DNA of 64,000 nt, taken from contig JADCFN010000003.1 of assembly GCA_020249505.1 (NCBI GenBank), positions 186,001 through 250,000 on the forward strand, written 5' to 3'. Below the pieces are notes generated by a model that was not told the origin of the DNA, searched no databases, and saw only the letters and a list, made by a program, of their open reading frames with translations. The stretch is from Roseomonas sp. GTDB lineage: Bacteria > Pseudomonadota > Alphaproteobacteria > Acetobacterales > Acetobacteraceae. Each line of letters opens with the position of its first letter. Position 1 is the stretch's first letter. The position numbers and the translations under genes were made by a program. Positions 10,669 through 21,160 of the stretch are shown here, piece by piece.

Positions 10669-13317
10669 ATGACCAGCAGCAATGATATCCGTGCGACCTT
10701 CCTGGATTACTTCCGTCGCAATGGCCATGAGGTGGTGGAAAGCAGCCCGCTGGTGCCGCGCAATGATCCGACACTGATGTTCGCCAATTCCGGCATGGTG
10801 CAGTTCAAGAATGTCTTCACCGGCCAGGAAAAGCGCCCCTATACCCGCGCCACCACGGCCCAAAAATCCGTCCGCGCCGGGGGCAAGCATAATGACCTTG
10901 ATAATGTCGGATATACCGCGCGGCATCATACGTTTTTCGAAATGCTCGGCAATTTCTCCTTCGGGGATTACTTCAAGGAACAGGCCATCCCCTATGCCTG
11001 GGAATTGCTGACCAAGGATTTCGCGCTGCCGAAGGACCGGCTGCTGGTCACGGTCTATTCCGAGGATGATGATGCCGCCGCCATTTGGAAAAAGGTTGCA
11101 GGGCTGACGGATGATCGCATTATCCGCATCCCGACATCGGATAATTTCTGGCGCATGGGCGATACCGGTCCCTGCGGCCCCTGTTCCGAGATTTTCTTTG
11201 ACCATGGCGACAAGATTTTCGGCGGCCCACCTGGCAGCGCCGATCAGGATGGTGATCGCTTCATCGAAATCTGGAACCTGGTTTTCATGCAGTTCCTGGA
11301 AGAACCTGCAGGGGTGCGCAACCCGCTGCCGCGGCCTTCCATTGATACCGGCATGGGGTTGGAACGCTTCGCCGCCATCCTGCAAGGTAAGCACGATAAT
11401 TACGACACGGACACGCTGCGCGCGATTATTCTGGCGAGTGCGGAAGCCACCAGCCAGGACCCTGATGGGCCGTTCCGGTCCAGCCACCGCGTGGTGGCCG
11501 ACCATTTGCGTGCCGGCGCCTTTCTGCTTGCCGATGGCGTGCTGCCTTCCAATGAAGGCCGCGGCTATGTGCTGCGCCGCATCCTGCGCCGCGCCATGCG
11601 CCACGCCCATATGATGGGATCGCGTGAGCCCTTAATGTATCGCATCCTGCCTTCGCTGATCCGGCAAATGGGCACGGCCTATCCGGAATTGGTGCGCGCT
11701 GAGGGGCTGATTGCTGAGACGCTGCGGCTTGAGGAAACGCGCTTTAGGTCCCTGCTGGAACGTGGCCTCCATTTGCTGGCGGAGGAGACCGGCAAGCTTG
11801 GGTCGAAGCAGACCTTGCCCGGTGAGATTGCCTTCCGGCTTTACGATACTTTCGGCTTCCCCTTGGACCTGACGCAGGATGCTTTGCGCGGTGAAGGCCG
11901 CGCGGTGGATGTGGAAGGCTTCAATGCCGCGATGGCGGAACAAAAGCGCCGCGCCCGCGCTGCCTGGGCCGGCAGCGGGGAAGCGGCGACTGAAAGCCTC
12001 TGGTTCGATGTGCAGGAAAAGATCGGCGCCAGCGAATTCCTAGGCTATTCCACTGAAGTCGCGGAAGGTGAGATCACCGCGCTGGTGGTGGATGGCAAGG
12101 TGGTGGACCATGCCGCCGTTGGCACCGAAGTGGCGGTGCTGCTGAATCAGACGCCGTTCTATGCCGAAAGCGGCGGCCAGGTCGGCGATACGGGCGTGAT
12201 TGTCGCGGGCGATGCCTGCGGCATCGAAATCCGTGACACGCAAAAGAAGCTCGGCAATCTTTTCGTGCATCTGGGCAGGGTTGTGCATGGCGAAGCCAAG
12301 CCCGGCATGGCCATCAGTGCGACGGTGGATCATGCGCGCCGGTCCAATATCCGCGCGCATCACTCGGCCACGCATTTGTTGCATGAGGCGTTGCGCCGCC
12401 GGCTTGGCACGCATGTCGCGCAGAAGGGCAGCTTGAATGCACCGGATAGGCTGCGTTTTGATGTCTCCCACAACAAGCCTATGGAAGCCGAAGAACTCGC
12501 CTGGGTGGAAGCCGAGGTGAATGCCCGCATTCGCGAAAATGCTGAGGTGATCACGCGGTTGATGACGCCAGAAGCCGCGGTGGAAGCCGGCGCCATGGCG
12601 TTGTTTGGTGAAAAATACGGCGAAGAAGTGCGCGTGGTCGGTATGGGACATGACCCGGCGGCGACCGACAAGCATGGCGTCTATTCTTTGGAACTTTGCG
12701 GCGGCACGCATGTGCGGCGCACCGGCGATATCGGCCTGTTCAAGATTATTGCCGAGGGCGCCGTCAGTGCCGGCGTGCGGCGCGTGGAAGCCGTCACGGG
12801 TGATGCGGCGCTGTCTTACATCAATGAAATGGAAGAAAGCCTGACGGCGGCGGCGGCTGTCTTGAAGGTGCAGCCGGGCGAATTGGCCGGGCGTATCGCC
12901 GCACTTGTCGAAGAACGCCGCAAGCTGGAACGCGATGTGGCGGAGCTGCGCAAGAAGCTCGCGACCGGTGGCGGCGGGGAGGAGATTGAGGAAGTGGCGG
13001 GGCTGCGGCTTTCGCTGCGTGACCTTGGCGAAGTGCCACCGCGCGACTTGAAGGGCTTGGCCGAGGCCATTCTGAAGGGCGGCAGCGCTGATGTTGTTGC
13101 ACTGATCAGCACGGCTGAAGGCAAGGCGAGTATCGTCGTTGCCGTTGCTGAAGCCGCCAAGGGCCGCGCCGATGCGGTGGCGCTGGTGCGCGCGGCCTCG
13201 GCCGCTGTGGGCGGCAAGGGCGGCGGCGGACGGCCCGATATGGCGCAGGCTGGCGGGCCGGATGCAGCCAATGCGGCAGAAGCGTTGGCGGCGGTGAAGG
13301 CTGCCTTGGTGGGGTAG
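10669..13317 (+). CDS. alaS: Alanyl-tRNA synthetase
   Basis: [82 protein letters not shown]; start set at 10669 rather than 10624. Confidence 0.98.
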   Translation: MTSSNDIRATFLDYFRRNGHEVVESSPLVPRNDPTLMFANSGMVQFKNVFTGQEKRPYTRATTAQKSVRAGGKHNDLDNVGYTARHHTFFEMLGNFSFGDYFKEQAIPYAWELLTKDFALPKDRLLVTVYSEDDDAAAIWKKVAGLTDDRIIRIPTSDNFWRMGDTGPCGPCSEIFFDHGDKIFGGPPGSADQDGDRFIEIWNLVFMQFLEEPAGVRNPLPRPSIDTGMGLERFAAILQGKHDNYDTDTLRAIILASAEATSQDPDGPFRSSHRVVADHLRAGAFLLADGVLPSNEGRGYVLRRILRRAMRHAHMMGSREPLMYRILPSLIRQMGTAYPELVRAEGLIAETLRLEETRFRSLLERGLHLLAEETGKLGSKQTLPGEIAFRLYDTFGFPLDLTQDALRGEGRAVDVEGFNAAMAEQKRRARAAWAGSGEAATESLWFDVQEKIGASEFLGYSTEVAEGEITALVVDGKVVDHAAVGTEVAVLLNQTPFYAESGGQVGDTGVIVAGDACGIEIRDTQKKLGNLFVHLGRVVHGEAKPGMAISATVDHARRSNIRAHHSATHLLHEALRRRLGTHVAQKGSLNAPDRLRFDVSHNKPMEAEELAWVEAEVNARIRENAEVITRLMTPEAAVEAGAMALFGEKYGEEVRVVGMGHDPAATDKHGVYSLELCGGTHVRRTGDIGLFKIIAEGAVSAGVRRVEAVTGDAALSYINEMEESLTAAAAVLKVQPGELAGRIAALVEERRKLERDVAELRKKLATGGGGEEIEEVAGLRLSLRDLGEVPPRDLKGLAEAILKGGSADVVALISTAEGKASIVVAVAEAAKGRADAVALVRAASAAVGGKGGGGRPDMAQAGGPDAANAAEALAAVKAALVG

Positions 13318-13343
13318 GTGTTCGCGCCCTGGCCCTTCGCGCC

Positions 13344-13943
13344 ATGAGTGATCTTCGGATCGGCATTGACCTGTCGCATGCTGAACGCAACGCGATTGCG
13401 GTGAGGGAAATGCTAATCGCGCTTCGCACAAAATACGCGCTTGGCCTTTACGAATATTGCAAGGAGGTCAGCATAGCGCCGGGGGTGCTTCCCTACAGCC
13501 ACCCGGTGATCAGGCTGAATACTGCCTTGTTCACCGAAACTGCTTTGCTGGCCAGCTATATCCACGAGCAGATGCATTGGTATGTGACCTGGTATTCCCA
13601 TAAGCATACCGACCAGTGGCGTGTGGTGTGGGCAGCACTCGAACAACGCTATCCTAATCCGCCCATCGGGCGCGACGAAGGCGCTGATACGCTTGCCTCA
13701 ACCCATCTGCACCTGATCGTGAATTGGCTGGAGATTGAGGCGCTCAGCAGCCTTATTGGCGCGGAAGCCGCGCGGGCGCATGTCGCGAACCTGCATTACT
13801 ACCGCTGGATTTATGCCAGCGTCCTACGGGACTGGCGGGCGTTAGGGGAGATTTATGCTTCCCATCAGCTGGTGCCGATCCTCCCTGCCCATGAAATGAG
13901 CCCAGAGGATCTTGCCCTTGCAGCACGGCTTGACGAAGCCTGA
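13344..13943 (+). CDS. Hypothetical protein with HEXXH motif (putative metallopeptidase-like)
   Basis: 199 aa ORF after alaS; YIHEQMHWYVTWYSHKHTDQW contains HEQMH. Confidence 0.6.
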   Translation: MSDLRIGIDLSHAERNAIAVREMLIALRTKYALGLYEYCKEVSIAPGVLPYSHPVIRLNTALFTETALLASYIHEQMHWYVTWYSHKHTDQWRVVWAALEQRYPNPPIGRDEGADTLASTHLHLIVNWLEIEALSSLIGAEAARAHVANLHYYRWIYASVLRDWRALGEIYASHQLVPILPAHEMSPEDLALAARLDEA

Positions 13944-13959
13944 GAAAGGCGAAGGCGCC

Positions 13960-14262
13960 TCACATTTCACAAAGCGTCAGCGTGCGGCCTTCGATCAGCG
14001 CCGCATAGGCATCACGCACCTTGGCGAGCCGCGGGTTCTTGGTGTGCACATCTACTGCCGCACGATCCTGATAGACCTCACACAGCATGATGCGGCTTTT
14101 GTCATGCGCGCCATCCTTGTCGAGCGGTTGCAGCACATCAAAGCGCTCACAGCCGGGCTCTTCTTGCAGCGTCAGGCGGGCATGCTCACGGATGATGGCA
14201 TCAAAGGCCGCGTGCTGGCCTTCCTTGATTTTGAATTCGACGGCGATGGCGATTTTGGGCAT
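13960..14262 (-). CDS. Putative quinol monooxygenase (ABM domain, YgiN-like)
   Basis: IAVEFKIKEGQHAAFDAIIREHARLTLQEEPGCERFDVLQP. Confidence 0.85.
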   Translation of the reverse strand: MPKIAIAVEFKIKEGQHAAFDAIIREHARLTLQEEPGCERFDVLQPLDKDGAHDKSRIMLCEVYQDRAAVDVHTKNPRLAKVRDAYAALIEGRTLTLCEM

Positions 14263-14375
14263 GGGGTTTCCTCATCTACAGAACGTCGCGCCTGGCTTTG
14301 TAGCGATGCGATCACCGCAAGCGAGAACCAATGGCGCAGATCACACATTAGTCTGAGCCATTTTGGACGATCACG

Positions 14376-14936
14376 CTAGCGCTTCATGCCTGCCAAATGC
14401 GCCACGCAGCGGGTGAAGCCCGTCAGGTCAAGCCAATGCGCTGCTTCTGCAACCGGATTCACCACAAGAATACCACCCGCCGCAGCAATGCCGCCATCAA
14501 GCATGAGGTTATCGGTCAGCCCGAAATCCTCCACCTCCATGCCATCGGCATCTTCCCAGGCACCATTGGCGCGCCGATGCACCGCACCGCGCAAAGCCGC
14601 CAGACTGCGCATGGTGAAATTCCCCGCCGCATTGCTATAGCCCAGCACCGGCCGGCCAAGGGCGCGCATGAAGCCAAGCTCATACGCCGTGCCAGGATCA
14701 GCCGAGGCACCGCGAAAGGGCGTCAGGTTCGCAATCAGCGCATCACAGCCATGGATATGGGCTTCATTACCGAGGTAAATCCGCATCCAGTCCGTGTCAG
14801 CTTGCGGTGCCTCGGGCGCTGGGTCGGTCGGGAAAACGCCGATCATTCCATGCGCGGCGCAAATGGCTTTCTTGGCCGCCGCAATGGCGTCTCGGTCCGC
14901 CAGAAAAACCTCCGGTCCCGCCAGATATACCCGCAT
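14376..14936 (-). CDS. Nucleoside 2-deoxyribosyltransferase family protein
   Basis: MRVYLAGPEVFLADRDAIAAAKKAICAAHGMIGVFPTD...DALIANLTPFRGASADPGTAYELGFMRALGRPVLGYSN. Confidence 0.9.
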   Translation of the reverse strand: MRVYLAGPEVFLADRDAIAAAKKAICAAHGMIGVFPTDPAPEAPQADTDWMRIYLGNEAHIHGCDALIANLTPFRGASADPGTAYELGFMRALGRPVLGYSNAAGNFTMRSLAALRGAVHRRANGAWEDADGMEVEDFGLTDNLMLDGGIAAAGGILVVNPVAEAAHWLDLTGFTRCVAHLAGMKR

Positions 14937-14981
14937 CGCCCCGCCTTGCCTGTCATGGCCTTCCCATGCGCAGATAGGGCC

Positions 14982-15815
14982 ATGGATGCCGAACGGGAAT
15001 ACAATAATCGGGCCCGCGTGCCCGAAAGCGCGGAAATCATCGCCGGCTGGGCGCGCGATGCCGCTGCCTTCCGCGCGAGTGGCGTGCGGGCAGAGCTTGA
15101 CTTGGCCTATGGTGAGGGCGCGCGAGAGAAGCTCGACCTGTTTTTGCCCCCACATGCCGAAGCCGCGCCCACCGCGCTTTTCATCCATGGCGGCTATTGG
15201 CAGGCGCTCGATCGGTCCTTTGTCAGCCATTTTGCGCGCGGCCTGCTGGGCCAGGGGGTGGCGGTGGCGGTGCCATCCTATGATCTCTGCCCCGCCGTGA
15301 CGCTGGGCGAAATTGCCGAGCAAATGCGCCGCGCGGCGGCCTTTCTGCATCGGCGGCGCGGCGGGCGGTTGCTGGCGGCGGGGCATTCTGCCGGGGGGCA
15401 GTTGGCCGCCCTGCTGCTCGCGACCGATTGGCCCGCCTCTCAGCCCGGCCTGCCGGCCGGGATGGTCGGGGCCGCGCTACCCGTCTCGGGCGTCTTCGAA
15501 TTGGGGCCGTTGAAGGGCACCAGCATCGCCAAGGCGCTGAACCTGACGGGGCAGGACATCGCGACCCTTTCGCCACGCCTGCTGCCGCCGCCGGCCTTTG
15601 AGGCGATGCATGTCGTCGTCGGCGGGGCGGAAAGCGATGAATTCATCCGCCAAAGCCGCGACTTCGCCACACATTGGGGCGGCAGTTTTGAAGCCCTGCC
15701 CGGCGCCAATCACTTCACCGTGCTGGACCCCTTCACGGACCCAGCCCATCCCTTGATGATTCGTGCTGGCAAAATGGCGCACCGCCTTGCCTTGCGCCCA
15801 GGCTTCGCGCAGTAA
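14982..15815 (+). CDS. Alpha/beta hydrolase, KynB/arylformamidase-like
   Basis: LFIHGGYWQALDRSFVSHFARGLLGQGVAVAVPSYDLCP...GHSAGGQLAALLL. Confidence 0.85.
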   Translation: MDAEREYNNRARVPESAEIIAGWARDAAAFRASGVRAELDLAYGEGAREKLDLFLPPHAEAAPTALFIHGGYWQALDRSFVSHFARGLLGQGVAVAVPSYDLCPAVTLGEIAEQMRRAAAFLHRRRGGRLLAAGHSAGGQLAALLLATDWPASQPGLPAGMVGAALPVSGVFELGPLKGTSIAKALNLTGQDIATLSPRLLPPPAFEAMHVVVGGAESDEFIRQSRDFATHWGGSFEALPGANHFTVLDPFTDPAHPLMIRAGKMAHRLALRPGFAQ

Positions 15816-15850
15816 GAAGAAAGAGGCATTTCAACCGGGGAGGCTTAACA

Positions 15851-17032
15851 ATGAGCTCGTTTTCACGTCGTACCGCCATGGGCGGAGCCTTGGGGCTGCT
15901 GGCAGCGCCCGCCATTCTGCATGCGCAACCCGCAGGCGGGGTGAAGATCGGCTTGGTTGCCGTGCAAACGGGTCCGCAGGCCGCGCTGGGCACGCAATTG
16001 CGCGATGGCTTCCTGATGGGGCTCCGGCATCTGAATGGCCGGCTGGGCGGGCTGACCGCCGAGACAGTCATGATCGATGATGAATTGCGCCCCGATGTCG
16101 CGGTGACCAAGGTGCGCACCGCGCTTGAACGCGACCGCTGCGATTTCATCGTGGGCGTGGTGTTTTCCAATATCCTGCAAGCCATCATGCGACCAGTGAC
16201 GGAATCCAATACCTTCCTGATCAGCACCAATGCCGGGCCTTCCACCTTTGCCGGGCGTGGCTGCAATCCTTTCTTCTTCGCCACTTCCTACAATAATGAT
16301 CAGGTGCATGCCGTGATCGGCCAGGTCTGCGAAGACCAAGGCTATCGGCGCGTCTTTGTGCTGGTGCCGAATTACCAGGCCGGGCGCGATGCGGTGGCCG
16401 GCTTCAAATCCCGCTTCAAGGGCGAAGTGGTAGATGAGGTTTATGTGCCACTCACGCAGCTTGATTTCGCCGCAGAGCTTGCGAAGATTGCTGCCGCGCG
16501 GCCGGATGCGATTTTCACCTTCATGCCGGGTGGGCTTGGTGTGAATCTGGTGCGGCAATATCGCCAGGCGGGGCTGGCGCATATCCCCTTCCTGTCCACC
16601 TTTACGGTGGATGAGGCGGTGCTGCCCGCGCAGCAGGATGCGGCCATTGGTTTCTTCTCGGGGTCGAATTGGGCGCCAAATATGGACAATGCGGCCAATC
16701 GCCGTTTCGTGAGTGATTTCGAAGCGGCCTTCAATTACGTGCCGGCGAGCTATGCTGCGCAGGCCTATGATGGCGCGATGCTGCTTGATTCCGCAATTCG
16801 TCGCGCGGGTGGCAGGCTTGCGGATAAGGATGCGCTCCGCGCTGGGTTGCGCGCGGCTGATTTCACTTCCGTGCGTGGCAATTTCAAGATCGGCGCGAAT
16901 CACTTCCCGGTGCAGGATTTTTGGCTGACGCGCGTTGCCAAGCGCCCGGATGGCAAGTTCCAGACCGAGATCGTGCGCAAGGTGCTTGAGAATAACGTGG
17001 ACCCTTGGGCTGCCGAATGCCGCATGCGCTAA
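15851..17032 (+). CDS. ABC transporter substrate-binding protein (branched-chain amino acid/amide type)
   Basis: Signal peptide, VKIGLVAVQTGPQAALGTQLRDGFLMGLRHLNGRLGG; followed by LivH/M/G/F homologues. Confidence 0.92.
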   Translation: MSSFSRRTAMGGALGLLAAPAILHAQPAGGVKIGLVAVQTGPQAALGTQLRDGFLMGLRHLNGRLGGLTAETVMIDDELRPDVAVTKVRTALERDRCDFIVGVVFSNILQAIMRPVTESNTFLISTNAGPSTFAGRGCNPFFFATSYNNDQVHAVIGQVCEDQGYRRVFVLVPNYQAGRDAVAGFKSRFKGEVVDEVYVPLTQLDFAAELAKIAAARPDAIFTFMPGGLGVNLVRQYRQAGLAHIPFLSTFTVDEAVLPAQQDAAIGFFSGSNWAPNMDNAANRRFVSDFEAAFNYVPASYAAQAYDGAMLLDSAIRRAGGRLADKDALRAGLRAADFTSVRGNFKIGANHFPVQDFWLTRVAKRPDGKFQTEIVRKVLENNVDPWAAECRMR

Positions 17033-17039
17033 AACACTT

Positions 17040-17963
17040 GTGAGCATCGAGCTTTTCCTGGTGCAGGCCTTGAATGGCCTGCAGCTTGGCATTCTGCTTT
17101 TCCTGGTGGCGGCGGGGCTCACGCTGGTATTCGGCGTGATGGATTTCATCAACCTGGCCCATGGGGTGCAGTACATGCTGGGGGCTTACCTCGGCGCCGT
17201 GCTGGCCGCGGCGACGGGTTCCTTCTGGCTTGGGCTTTTGCTGGCGCTGCCAGCGGCCTTGGCCTTTGGACTGCTGCTGGAAGTGCTGATCTTCCGACAT
17301 CTCTATGATCGCGATCATTTGTCGCAGGTGCTGGCGACCTTTGGCGTGATCCTGTTTCTCAATCAGGCGGTGAAGGCAATTTGGGGGGCGGCGCCGTTGC
17401 AAGTGCCCGTACCCGCGCTGCTTGAAGGCGGCGTGGTGCTGATGCCGGGGCTGCAATATCCGCTTTATCGTATTGCGGTGCTGGGCGCCGGGCTTGCTAC
17501 CGCGCTTGGCCTTTGGTTTTTGGTGGAGCGCACGCGCCTTGGCATGTTGGTGCGTGCGGGGGCGAGCAATGCGCCGATGGTATCGGCGCTTGGCGTGGAT
17601 ATTCGCCGGCTCTTTATGCTGGTTTTTGCCTTTGGCGCCATGTTGGCAGGCTTCGCTGGCGTATTGGCGGGGCCGATTTTTTCGGTGGAACCCGGCATGG
17701 GGGATCATGTCCTGATCCTCGCTTTTGTGGTGATTGTGATTGGCGGCATCGGTTCCATTCGTGGCGCCTTTATCGCCGCGCTGATTGTTGGGTTGACGGA
17801 TACTCTCGGCAAATCGCTGATGCCTGATTTGATGCGGCTGTTTCTGGACCCGTCTGCTGCGCGCCAAACCGGCGCGGCGCTGGCTTCCATGCTGGTCTAT
17901 ATCGCCATGGCGGCGATCCTGGCCTTCCGCCCGCGCGGGCTTTTCCCAGCCAGGAGTGGTTAG
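17040..17963 (+). CDS. Branched-chain amino acid ABC transporter permease (LivH-like; GTG start)
   Basis: FLVQALNGLQLGILLFLVAAGLTLVFGVMDFINLAHG. Confidence 0.93.
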   Translation: MSIELFLVQALNGLQLGILLFLVAAGLTLVFGVMDFINLAHGVQYMLGAYLGAVLAAATGSFWLGLLLALPAALAFGLLLEVLIFRHLYDRDHLSQVLATFGVILFLNQAVKAIWGAAPLQVPVPALLEGGVVLMPGLQYPLYRIAVLGAGLATALGLWFLVERTRLGMLVRAGASNAPMVSALGVDIRRLFMLVFAFGAMLAGFAGVLAGPIFSVEPGMGDHVLILAFVVIVIGGIGSIRGAFIAALIVGLTDTLGKSLMPDLMRLFLDPSAARQTGAALASMLVYIAMAAILAFRPRGLFPARSG

Positions 17964-17964
17964 C

Positions 17965-18900
17965 ATGCCGCGCCTGCGGCTTGATGTGGCGCTGACGCTG
18001 CTGGTGCTGGCCGTACTCGCGCTCGCGCCCTTCATTGGTCTTGGCGCCAACCATTACCTGACCATGTTTGCGCGCATGATGATTTTGGCCGCGGCCGCCG
18101 TTTCGCTTTCCTTCCTGGTAGGCGGCGCAGGATTGGCAAGCCTTGGCCATGCGGCGGCGCTGGGTGTGGGCGCTTATGCCGTTGCCATTCTGGATGCGCA
18201 TCGGCTGACCGATATCACCATTGTGTTGCCGGTCGCGATTGCCGCCGCCGCGCTGTTTTCCCTGCTGACGGGTGCGATTGCGATCCGGACTGAAGGCGTG
18301 AACTTCATCATGATCACGCTCGCCTTCGGGCAGATGGCGTTCTTCACCGCATCGTCGCTTGCGGCCTATGGTGGGGATGATGGCTATACGATGTATGACC
18401 GGACCGAAATTTTCGGCTCTCGACTGATGGAGAACCGGCTTTTCTTTCATTACCTCTGCCTCGGTTTTCTGGTGTTTTGCTGGGGGCTTTGCGCCATGCT
18501 CTTGGCTTCGCGCTTCGGGCGCGTGCTGCGCGCGGCCCAGGAAAATCCGCTGCGCGCCCAGGCGGTGGGTTTTGCGCCTTATCCGTATCGGCTTTTGGCC
18601 TATGTCATTGCGGGGACGCTGGCGGGGCTGGCGGGCGTACTTTTCGCCAATGCAACGGAATTCGTCGCCCCCGCTTACATGAGTTGGCAGCGTTCCGGTG
18701 AGTTGATTTTCATGGTGATCCTGGGCGGGCTTGGTCGGCTTTCCGGCGCCATCCTTGGCGCTGTGCTGTTTGTGCTGCTGGAGACCTGGCTGCCCAGCCT
18801 GACCACGCATTGGAAAATGATCTTTGGCCCGCTGCTAATTTTGGCGGTACTGTTCATGCGCGGCGGGCTGATTGGTTTTCTGGGGACGCGCCGTGGCTGA
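17965..18900 (+). CDS. Branched-chain amino acid ABC transporter permease (LivM-like)
   Basis: SFLVGGAGLASLGHAAALGVGAYAVAIL; AAQENPLRAQAVGFAPYPYRLLAYVIAGTLAGLAGVLFA. Confidence 0.93.
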   Translation: MPRLRLDVALTLLVLAVLALAPFIGLGANHYLTMFARMMILAAAAVSLSFLVGGAGLASLGHAAALGVGAYAVAILDAHRLTDITIVLPVAIAAAALFSLLTGAIAIRTEGVNFIMITLAFGQMAFFTASSLAAYGGDDGYTMYDRTEIFGSRLMENRLFFHYLCLGFLVFCWGLCAMLLASRFGRVLRAAQENPLRAQAVGFAPYPYRLLAYVIAGTLAGLAGVLFANATEFVAPAYMSWQRSGELIFMVILGGLGRLSGAILGAVLFVLLETWLPSLTTHWKMIFGPLLILAVLFMRGGLIGFLGTRRG

Positions 18901-19651
18901 CGCGTTGCTCAGCGTCCAGGGCTTGCGCAAGCATTATGGCGGGCTTGCGGTGACGAATGATGTCAGCCTGGAAGTGCAGCCTGGTGAAATCCACGCGCTA
19001 ATCGGCCCAAATGGCGCGGGCAAGACAACGCTGATCCACCAAATCACCGGCACTGTTGCGCCGGATGCCGGGCGCGTTGTTTTTGCGGGGGCGGACATCA
19101 CGCGCCTTTCCTTCCCGCGCCGCGTGCATGCGGGCCTCGCGCGCAGTTTTCAGATCACCAGCATTATCGCTGGCTTTTCCGTGCTGGAAAATGTCGCCCT
19201 GGCCATGCAGGCGAAAAGTGGTTCTTCCTTCCGTTTCTTTCGCGCTGCAGCTTCGGAAAACGCGCTGAATGAGGCAGCGCGTGAAGCCCTGGCCGAGGTA
19301 GGGCTCATGGATCGCGCGGCGATCATGGCGGGCGCGCTCAGCCACGGCGAAAAACGCGCACTGGAGATCGCGATTGCACTCGCCACCCAGCCGCGGCTTC
19401 TTTTGCTTGATGAACCCTTGGCTGGGGCAGGGCCGGAGGAAACCGAACGCCTGATCACGCTGCTGCGGCGCCTGAAGTCGCGCTACGCCATTCTGCTGGT
19501 GGAACATGACATGCAGGCGGTCTTTGCGCTCGCGGATCGGATTTCGGTGCTCGCCGAAGGTCGCATCATCGCGAGCGGCGGCACCGCCGAAATTCGTGCC
19601 AGCGCCGAAGTGCGCGCAGCCTATCTTGGCGAAGAAGAAGTGCCATGCTGA
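18893..19651 (+). CDS. ABC transporter ATP-binding protein (LivG-like; GTG start)
   Basis: Walker A GPNGAGKTT, LSHGEKRALEIAIAL, overlaps livM stop. Confidence 0.93.
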   Translation: MADALLSVQGLRKHYGGLAVTNDVSLEVQPGEIHALIGPNGAGKTTLIHQITGTVAPDAGRVVFAGADITRLSFPRRVHAGLARSFQITSIIAGFSVLENVALAMQAKSGSSFRFFRAAASENALNEAAREALAEVGLMDRAAIMAGALSHGEKRALEIAIALATQPRLLLLDEPLAGAGPEETERLITLLRRLKSRYAILLVEHDMQAVFALADRISVLAEGRIIASGGTAEIRASAEVRAAYLGEEEVPC

Positions 19652-20346
19652 CGCTTGAAGGTGTGGTCGCCGGCTATGGCGAAAGCCAGGTGCTGAACGG
19701 CATCGGCTTTGGCGTGGGTGCGGCACAGGTGGTGACACTGCTTGGGCGCAATGGCATGGGCAAGACCACCACGGTGCGCGCCATCATGGGGCTGATCCGC
19801 CCAAGTGCTGGGCATATCCGTTTTAATGGTCAGGATATTTCCGGCGACCCACCCTATCGCATCGCCCAGCGTGGCATTGGGCTGGTGCCAGAAGGACGCC
19901 AGATTTTCCCGACCCTGAGCGTCGAGGAAAACCTTATCGCCACCGCCGCCAATCGCACGGGCGGTACGCCGCGCTGGGATTTGCCGGCGATCTATGCGTT
20001 GTTTCCGCGCCTAGCCGAAAGGCGCCGCCAATCGGGCGCCAAGCTTTCGGGTGGGGAGCAGCAAATGCTCGCGATCGGACGCGCCTTGATGACCAATCCG
20101 CGCTTGTTGGTGCTGGATGAGGCGACTGAGGGTCTGGCACCGCTGATCCGCGCAGAAATCTGGCAGGTCTTGGCGAAGCTCCGCGCCGAAGGCCAAGCGA
20201 TCCTGTTGATTGACAAGAATCTGGCCGCGGTGATGGGCTTGGCCGATTGGCATGTAGTTATCGAAAAAGGCCGGGTGGTCTGGCAGGGCGATAGTGCGGC
20301 ACTCACCGCCGCGCCAGAGGTCCGCGATACCTATTTGCATGTCTGA
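19645..20346 (+). CDS. ABC transporter ATP-binding protein (LivF-like)
   Basis: Walker A GRNGMGKTTTVRAIMGL, LSGGEQQMLAIGRALM; overlaps livG stop. Confidence 0.93.
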   Translation: MLTLEGVVAGYGESQVLNGIGFGVGAAQVVTLLGRNGMGKTTTVRAIMGLIRPSAGHIRFNGQDISGDPPYRIAQRGIGLVPEGRQIFPTLSVEENLIATAANRTGGTPRWDLPAIYALFPRLAERRRQSGAKLSGGEQQMLAIGRALMTNPRLLVLDEATEGLAPLIRAEIWQVLAKLRAEGQAILLIDKNLAAVMGLADWHVVIEKGRVVWQGDSAALTAAPEVRDTYLHV

Positions 20347-20377
20347 CATACGCTGATTGATGGGCCGAGGCGCGCGC

Positions 20378-21160
20378 TCAGGGCTTTCGTTTGCGCGCCT
20401 TTTGTTCAGCACGGAAGGCCCCCATCATGCGCTTCGGTTCATCCGTTTTCCAGGATGCAGCAAAGGCGGTGATGCCGGCGGCAATCGCCTCACTGATCGG
20501 GCGATCTTCCCATTGCCGTATCAGCGCCTTTTGTGCGCGAATGGCTTCAGGCCCGGCGGAAAGCAGATTAGTGACCCAGGCTTCAATGCGCGCATCAATA
20601 CGTTCGCGATGCGCGACTTCTTCCAATAGCCCCCAGTTGAGCGCATCAGCGGCCGAGATGGTTTCAGCCAGCAACAACAAGCGCCTGGTGCGGCCCCAGC
20701 CGATCAAGCCTGGCAATAATGCCGCTTCCACTACGGAAGGAATGCCAACGCGCACTTCCGGCATGCCAAATTTCGCATCCCGCACGGCGATGCGCATATC
20801 GCAAGCGGCCGCCACTTCCAGTCCAGCGCCAAGGCACCAGCCATTGATGCGCGCTATCACCGGCACGGGGAGGTCGCGGATGGCAGTGCAAATGCCATGG
20901 ATGCGGCGGATGAAAGCCTCCGCCTCGGCAGGGGATTCCAAAGCAGCCATGGCGCCAATATCTGCGCCACCGATGAAGGCGCGTTCGCCTTCGCCGGTCA
21001 GCACCGCCGCCCGCAAGCCGGGGCGCGTTGCAAGATCACGCAGCGCCGCAATCGCCTCATCCAATAGTGCTGGGTTCAGCGTGTTCAGCTTGGCATCATG
21101 CGCGACTGTAAGGCGCGCGATACCGCGCGCATCAATGCTGACATCGAAACGCCCAGTCAT
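20378..21160 (-). CDS. Enoyl-CoA hydratase/isomerase family protein
   Basis: AVLTGEGERAFIGGADIGAMAAL; INGWCLGAGLEVAAACDMRIAV. Confidence 0.92.
   Translation of the reverse strand: MTGRFDVSIDARGIARLTVAHDAKLNTLNPALLDEAIAALRDLATRPGLRAAVLTGEGERAFIGGADIGAMAALESPAEAEAFIRRIHGICTAIRDLPVPVIARINGWCLGAGLEVAAACDMRIAVRDAKFGMPEVRVGIPSVVEAALLPGLIGWGRTRRLLLLAETISAADALNWGLLEEVAHRERIDARIEAWVTNLLSAGPEAIRAQKALIRQWEDRPISEAIAAGITAFAASWKTDEPKRMMGAFRAEQKARKRKP

Noticed and set aside
12040-13431. 463-aa minus-strand ORF opposite alaS
   Set aside because: Antisense shadow of alaS with no plausible domain.
15863-18810. Long minus-strand ORFs opposite the Liv-type transporter genes
   Set aside because: Antisense shadows of clearly recognised ABC transporter genes.
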